A stretch of DNA of 64,000 bases, taken from the NCBI RefSeq assembly GCF_042675665.1, contig NZ_JBHTJI010000001.1:2542001-2606000 (forward strand), given 5' to 3'. A model generated the notes under the pieces. That model did no database searches, was not told where the DNA came from, and saw only the letters and a list, made by a program, of their open reading frames with translations. Both the position numbers and the translations under genes were made by a program. The stretch comes from Mariniflexile jejuense. Its GTDB lineage: Bacteria; Bacteroidota; Bacteroidia; Flavobacteriales; Flavobacteriaceae. Shown piece by piece: positions 59,735 through 64,000 of the stretch. Numbering within the stretch: the stretch's first letter is position 1; each line of letters begins with the position of its first letter.

Positions 59735-61885
59735 TTAATAAGGGGTTTTTAATGTGCCATTTTCCCAGTAGCCTTTGCTTACAAGTTGGTTGGATTTGTT
59801 AAAATATGCGCCAAAGCCATGTCGTTTTCCATTTGAAAATGTTCCGTAGTAAGTAGATTCGTCAACTTTATAAAACTCACTTGCTTGCCCTGTAAGTTGG
59901 TCGTTGTAAAATTCGCCCATAAAAGCATTACCACCAGCCCAAGTATAAGCGCCAATATAGTTTCGTTTACTATTGGTAAAAAAGCCTACATATTTATCAT
60001 TATTAGCGTATTGATAAAATCCAAAACCGTTAGTGCAGTCGCCAATACAATTTCCTACGGCTTGTTTATTAATAAAGTTTTGGGTGAGCATGTTGCGGGT
60101 TTGCTTTCCGTTTTCATAATAACCAGCTTGAAATACTTCGGTGTCTTTTTTAAAGTAGCCGTAACCGTGTTGTTTTCCTGTTTGCCATTGGCCAATATAG
60201 TATTGCCCACTGCTATTCCATTTATAAAACCCATAACCATCTCTAAAACCATCTTTAAAAGTGCCTTCGTAAAAACCAGAACCATCATTGTAGGTTTCTT
60301 TGCCAAATCCATTAGGTTTTCCATTTTTAAAAAAACCTGTAAAGGTAGAGTTATTTATTGTTTTTTGTTCTCCATAACCGTCTATACAATTACCAGAAAC
60401 ACATTCGGGTGTTGGTGCTTTAGGGGTTGTGTTTAGTGTAGTGGTTGATGCTTTGGTGTTTTTTAGTATCTCTAAATCGGATTTTTCATCATACATTCTT
60501 GCCAAATATATTTTATCTTTTTCCATGTTGTAGTAATCTGGAAACACATATGTTGGAACGTTATTTATGTAAGTTAAAAGACCATAATCTCCAAATTCAA
60601 CTTGATTAGAGTATGTGGTGTTACTAATGTTTTTGCCTTTTAATACTATAAAATCTTTGTTTGTTTTTCCATTTAAATAATAATAAAATTGATCTTTATT
60701 TTCTGGAAGCAGTTCGCCAGAAACAAATATTTTATCTTTAGCATCTTTAAAGAAAAATGTTTTTTCTTCGAATGTTTTTTTATCTACATGATATGAAAAT
60801 ATGTGGTTCTCATTACTAAAAGAATTACTTATTTTTGAATTTAGAAACACATTTTTTCCTTGATAAAATACCACGACCTTATTTTCTGGTAAATTTTTTA
60901 AAAGCGCTTCACTGTTTTTAGCTATAAGTTCCATTTTAATGTTGAAACCATCGGTTAATGTTTTATTATAGGCATCTTTAGCTAAGTAATAGTTTTGAGT
61001 TAAATCATCATAAAACAATAAGTCGTTAGTGCCTTCTAACTGCGATTTTAAAGAAGTTGAAAAGTAATTGCCATTTCTATAAACATGTTGGTATAAATTG
61101 CCATTTGCCCCTTTTTTAATAACAATTTTATAATCTATGGGTTTGTTGGCATCAGAATAATAAACAATAGAATAATCGAACGTATCGGTTACAGTTCCAT
61201 TATTTATGTGTTGGTCTTTTATACTATTGGCTTTAGCATCTAATACAGCTTCAACTTTTAACTCAATATTATCGAAATCGGATTTAGAATATGTAAGCCT
61301 TCCTTCTTTATACCTTTTTTCTGAACGTTCTGTTTTAGAGTCTTTAATTTCTTCAATAAAAACTTTAAGTATTGCGCCTTCTTTTTGATATTTAAAGGTC
61401 TTTGTACTTTTTAAAACGTTTGATAGATATTCTTCTTCTTTAACAATACGGTTTTGAGTGTCGTATGTATACTTTTTTAGCTTAACTATTAAGGGTTCAT
61501 TATAACCTTGTTTTCGAGTTTCTGTGTAAGATGTTAATAGGCCTTTTTCGTTGTATGTGTAGTCATTTAAACTGTAAGTTAGCTTTTGTGAAGTAATATA
61601 ACCTTGGTCGTTAACTTTTAACTCATTTGATGCTGAATCGTTAACAAGTTTTCCATTTTTGTAAGTGAAGGTATTATCGCCTTGGTAGTCCGATTTTTTG
61701 GTAAGTAAACCCTCTTTATTAAAATAATACCTATTATCATAACAGTAAACATCGCCTTTTAAATTAAAGTGTTCTAGTTTAAATTTTAAAGCTATTGGGT
61801 TTTGGGGTGCATTTACTAAATCAACATTTTGTGCGAATAAGTTTGAAAAACATAATGCTGTAATGATGTAAATAAATTGTTTCAT
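59735..61885 (-). CDS. Exported family A protein fused to a MORN-repeat C-terminus
   Basis: 716 residues, signal peptide ends FAQ. Family A opening (VNAPQNPIALKF, KLEHFNLKGDVY), YD-like repeats (YTYNEKGLLTSYTE, KKYTYDTQNRIVKEEE), core end VLDAKANSIKD and SIVYYSD. A middle section of about 250 residues follows. Residues about 490-716 are MORN repeats: GTFKDGFRDGYGFYKW, GQWQTGKQHGYGYF, GTFSNGKRHGFGAYF and others, with two Cys-rich turns (CVSGNCIDGYG and CIGDCTNGFG). It overlaps the 61882 gene by four bases. Function unknown; MORN units in other proteins bind membranes or partners. Confidence 0.78.
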   Translation of the reverse strand: MKQFIYIITALCFSNLFAQNVDLVNAPQNPIALKFKLEHFNLKGDVYCYDNRYYFNKEGLLTKKSDYQGDNTFTYKNGKLVNDSASNELKVNDQGYITSQKLTYSLNDYTYNEKGLLTSYTETRKQGYNEPLIVKLKKYTYDTQNRIVKEEEYLSNVLKSTKTFKYQKEGAILKVFIEEIKDSKTERSEKRYKEGRLTYSKSDFDNIELKVEAVLDAKANSIKDQHINNGTVTDTFDYSIVYYSDANKPIDYKIVIKKGANGNLYQHVYRNGNYFSTSLKSQLEGTNDLLFYDDLTQNYYLAKDAYNKTLTDGFNIKMELIAKNSEALLKNLPENKVVVFYQGKNVFLNSKISNSFSNENHIFSYHVDKKTFEEKTFFFKDAKDKIFVSGELLPENKDQFYYYLNGKTNKDFIVLKGKNISNTTYSNQVEFGDYGLLTYINNVPTYVFPDYYNMEKDKIYLARMYDEKSDLEILKNTKASTTTLNTTPKAPTPECVSGNCIDGYGEQKTINNSTFTGFFKNGKPNGFGKETYNDGSGFYEGTFKDGFRDGYGFYKWNSSGQYYIGQWQTGKQHGYGYFKKDTEVFQAGYYENGKQTRNMLTQNFINKQAVGNCIGDCTNGFGFYQYANNDKYVGFFTNSKRNYIGAYTWAGGNAFMGEFYNDQLTGQASEFYKVDESTYYGTFSNGKRHGFGAYFNKSNQLVSKGYWENGTLKTPY

Positions 61886-62856
61886 GGCTTTTGAGCTTTA
61901 ATTTTTTGGTATGTTGTATCAAGAAAAGCCATAAAAGCCGCTTGGTTGTTTATAATATTGTTTTGTTTGCTGTCACTGGTTTGTAAAGCTCTTACTGAAA
62001 CTTCAATTTCGTTTGTAAACAGCTTGCTAGATGCTCTTGCTGTCCAGGTTGTACCTTCAGAATAATTATAATAAGTGGTTGTAGTAGGGGTTAAGCTTAG
62101 AGCTTCTTTAGGTACTTCGGTAGCTTTTCCATCTTTAAAGTATTCAAAATTTGCTTTTAATTTATCTCTGTTGTATGTGCAAGTAGTAGTAGTTTGTAAA
62201 TCGCCATTTGCATTATAGGTAAAGTAAGTAACTGTACTGCGGTATGAATTGCTAGGTACAAAAACTACTTTTACTAGTGGTTCGTTATTTTTGTTTAAAT
62301 ATTCGGTGGTTTCTTCGGTTATTTTATTTTCCGAGTTTAGGTTTTGGGTAATTTTTATGCCATCTTTATAAATATGTTTGCTAAAAATGTATTTAGAATG
62401 ATAATCATAAAAATGATCTTCCAGTAATTTACCATTCGTATTATAGACTTTAATCATGTAACTTTGAGAATTTCTATAGACAAAAACTGAGTTTCCTGTT
62501 TTGCTATAAGTAATTTTATAATCTTGATGCGATGCACCACCATCCACCATACCGTCAGAATCGCTAATGTTGGTTAGTTCATTATTAGTATTGTAAGTGT
62601 AAATTTTTTGACTGCCAAATTTTAAACTACCAATAACTTTTACTTCCATTTCTTTTAATAGAAGTCCGTTTTTAAATTCATATTGAATTTGTTCGGTAGG
62701 GGTTATTTGCTTAGTCTCACCATTGTATTTAAGTACTCCTGTTACAAATACAGTGGTAGTTTTTGGCAAATTAAAATATTCTGTGGTGTTGTTTTGAGCA
62801 TTTGTGTTTAAAACAAAACAAATAATGCATAGGCAGATAATGATTGTATTTTTCAT
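61882..62856 (-). CDS. Exported YD/Rhs-like repeat protein, family B, first gene of the array
   Basis: 324 residues, signal peptide ends TNAQ. Repeats QKIYTYNTNNELTNISD and VTYFTYNANGDLQTTTT, then the family B end (GTTWTARASSKLF, VRALQTSD, FMAFLDTTYQK). A -7 element lies 20 bases before its ATG, and it is coupled to the 59735 gene by a four-base overlap, so it probably leads the four-gene operon 61882-59735-58762-57380. Function unknown. Confidence 0.72.
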   Translation of the reverse strand: MKNTIIICLCIICFVLNTNAQNNTTEYFNLPKTTTVFVTGVLKYNGETKQITPTEQIQYEFKNGLLLKEMEVKVIGSLKFGSQKIYTYNTNNELTNISDSDGMVDGGASHQDYKITYSKTGNSVFVYRNSQSYMIKVYNTNGKLLEDHFYDYHSKYIFSKHIYKDGIKITQNLNSENKITEETTEYLNKNNEPLVKVVFVPSNSYRSTVTYFTYNANGDLQTTTTCTYNRDKLKANFEYFKDGKATEVPKEALSLTPTTTTYYNYSEGTTWTARASSKLFTNEIEVSVRALQTSDSKQNNIINNQAAFMAFLDTTYQKIKAQKP

Positions 62857-62875
62857 AGGTATCTTTTTGTCTATA

Positions 62876-62883
62876 CAAAACTA
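62876..62883 (-). promoter_or_regulatory. Candidate -7 element of the YD-repeat operon
   Basis: Minus-strand TAGTTTTG, full TAnnTTTG match, 20 bases before the 61882-62856 ATG. It separates the array from the membrane-protein gene at 62927, which reads in the same direction. Confidence 0.45.
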
Positions 62884-62926
62884 TTAATGGAAGTAATACC
62901 AATCCATACGATGAATATCGTATATT

Positions 62927-63517
62927 TTACTTCTTAAAAACCAAAGTACTGTCTTTTAAAACCATATCCTTTAACGTTTTGTTATAAACATAATCTTCAA
63001 AAGTAATTTTTAAGATTTTTGAGGTATTATCTAAATTTTTTATGGTTAAAGATGATTGAACTTCTGCCGTAAATTCGCCGTAGTATTTTTCAAAAAAAAC
63101 ATATTTTTTTTCTGAAACGCTATAAGTACAACACCTACTAAAAAGTCCTGTATATTTGGTAAAAATTCTAACATCTGCATTTTTATAAACGAGGTCATCG
63201 GTAACAATAGGAAACATGGTTACACACATTATAATAGCTCCAAACATGCCTTTTAAAATATATCCTATTATAAATAAAGTACAACCAAAAGGGTAAATAC
63301 TAAAATAAAACCGTTTCCATTTTAATGTTTTAAAAAAACGTATTGCAATAAAAAAACCAGTTAAAACAATACTCATTTTTATAAAAAACAAATAGGATTG
63401 AAAAATGCCAATAGAAAAAAAATAACGCATTAATAAATGAAATAGAACAAGTATTACACCTAAAACATGTATTAAATAAAACGTCTTTTTTAGCATTTGT
63501 ATATAATTATGTTTCAA
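62927..63517 (-). CDS. Membrane protein of unknown function
   Basis: 196 residues. About four hydrophobic segments in the first 110 residues (10-30, 38-60, 66-90, 93-105) and an 80-residue soluble C-terminus with beta character (SSLTIKNLDNTSKILKITF). A second possible start, the ATG at 63496 (MLKKTFYL), would shorten it by seven residues. It precedes the secreted-protein array by 70 bases and is divergent from tex. No domain recognised. Confidence 0.65.
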   Translation of the reverse strand: MKHNYIQMLKKTFYLIHVLGVILVLFHLLMRYFFSIGIFQSYLFFIKMSIVLTGFFIAIRFFKTLKWKRFYFSIYPFGCTLFIIGYILKGMFGAIIMCVTMFPIVTDDLVYKNADVRIFTKYTGLFSRCCTYSVSEKKYVFFEKYYGEFTAEVQSSLTIKNLDNTSKILKITFEDYVYNKTLKDMVLKDSTLVFKK

Positions 63518-63585
63518 ACATAATCAAGAATACTCATTTTTCCAATACGCTTATTATCGTATATTTTAATACCGTTTTATCTTGT

Positions 63586-63593
63586 TATATTTG
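63586..63593 (+). promoter_or_regulatory. Candidate -7 element of tex
   Basis: TATATTTG, full TAnnTTTG match, 26 bases before the tex ATG, with TTTT at 63564-63567 as a -33 region one base nearer than usual. Confidence 0.5.
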
Positions 63594-63619
63594 CTTTTCA
63601 AATATTTTAAACCCAATTC

Positions 63620-64000
63620 ATGCTGCTAATACGCTATATTGTTTCGCATACACAATTGCCTGAAGTTTCCATAAAAAACACTGTTGAATTATTAAATGAA
63701 GATTGCACCATACCATTCATTTCGCGCTACCGAAAAGAGCGAACAGGTAATTTAGATGAAGTTCAAATAAGCGAAATTGTAAAATATAAAGAACAATTTG
63801 AAGCTTTAGAAAAACGAAAAGTAGCCATTTTAAAAGCCTTGGAAGAACAAGCTGTTTTAACACCAGAATTAAAACAAAAAATCGAAGTTACACAAGATTT
63901 AACAACGCTTGAAGATTTATACTTGCCCTATAAAAAAAGCCGAAAAACCAAAGCCGAAACCGCAAGGCAAAATGGATTAGAACCTTTAGCTAAAATAATA
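63620..64000 (+). CDS. tex: Transcription accessory protein Tex, N-terminal fragment
   Basis: The frame opens at the ATG at 63620 and runs off the window end; about 127 residues are visible. TIPFISRYRKERTGNLDEVQ and LTTLEDLYLPYKKSRKTKAETA are hallmark segments of the Tex N-terminal domain. The complete protein should have about 700 residues with an S1 RNA-binding domain at the C-terminus, which lies outside the window. It acts with RNA polymerase; role not fully known. Confidence 0.9.
   Translation, partial: MLLIRYIVSHTQLPEVSIKNTVELLNEDCTIPFISRYRKERTGNLDEVQISEIVKYKEQFEALEKRKVAILKALEEQAVLTPELKQKIEVTQDLTTLEDLYLPYKKSRKTKAETARQNGLEPLAKII

Noticed and set aside
59885..60436. 183-codon plus-strand frame within the MORN-repeat gene
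   Set aside because: Antisense shadow of repeated Gly-Tyr-Gly codons in the MORN region, no independent support.
52460..62856. YD-like genes as Rhs toxins with immunity proteins
   Set aside because: No Rhs core-closing motif (PxxxxDPxGL), no PAAR or VgrG, and sizes are far below Rhs proteins; both families carry signal peptides and neither looks like an immunity protein.
1..64000. tRNA, rRNA or CRISPR arrays
   Set aside because: I saw no cloverleaf with a T-loop, no rRNA-like stretch and no regularly spaced repeats; a covariance-model scan would be the decisive check.

Overview
The window is one contiguous piece of a low-GC chromosome from a member of the Bacteroidota, almost certainly Flavobacteriaceae. 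Evidence: the gliding-motility lipoprotein gldH, a hemC-hemD fusion, a class A PBP next to ricT and gldH, many short lipoprotein or 'AQ'-type signal peptides, and repeated promoter elements of the Bacteroidota type (-33 TTTG, 19 bp, -7 TAnnTTTG). I see no rRNA, tRNA, CRISPR array, transposase or phage genes.

Layout. 1-1742: the end of trhO, then trhP and a ferredoxin (two routes to tRNA 5-hydroxyuridine side by side). 1902-6039: ricT, gldH and PBP1A. 6128-7589: 3-oxoacid CoA-transferase A and B. 7892-13436 (minus): a fused peptide ABC ATPase, a PolB-like exonuclease, a serine hydrolase, ogt, hemB and a YchJ-like protein. 13479-16106: a large DEAH helicase with a hydrophobic C-terminal segment, lying between hemB and the rest of the heme genes. 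16117-24123 (minus): hemF, an EI24 membrane protein, hemE, ktrA, ktrB, hemCD and hemA. 24309-29128 (plus): an AraC/PchR-like regulator divergent from hemA, a ThuA-domain lipoprotein, a 50-residue protein, hemH, a MATE transporter and hemJ. With hemA, B, CD, E, F, J and H, every heme step from glutamyl-tRNA to heme is covered except hemL (and the glutamyl-tRNA synthetase step). 29257-31936: a sensor kinase, a small exported protein and a crotonase. 32042-34433 (minus): a cytosine-C5 methyltransferase, a putative restriction endonuclease and an AlkB dioxygenase. 34680-35753: a PA0069-type radical SAM protein. 35811-37842: two tandem paralogous secreted proteins and a third copy that has lost its coding region but keeps promoter and terminator. 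37843-49939: housekeeping and envelope genes (AraC regulator, HD hydrolase, acyl-ACP desaturase, acyltransferase, bacilliredoxin, DnaJ/TerB protein, DUF4403 lipoprotein, porin, MORN-type lipoprotein, LD-carboxypeptidase, metG, ferritin). 50016-52284: a short Cys/Lys-rich gene, a lipocalin-like lipoprotein, an OmpA protein and a membrane protein.

52460-62856 (minus) is the most unusual part: eight secreted proteins in a row built from YD/Rhs-like beta repeats. They fall into two families that partly alternate, and one carries a MORN-repeat C-terminus. I know no described system that matches this array. The window ends in a membrane protein and the start of tex.

The strongest candidates for new biology are the secreted YD-repeat array, the methyltransferase-endonuclease-AlkB cassette, the DEAH helicase with a membrane-like tail, and the emptied third copy of the secreted-protein cassette. 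Functions for all four are inferred from sequence only.
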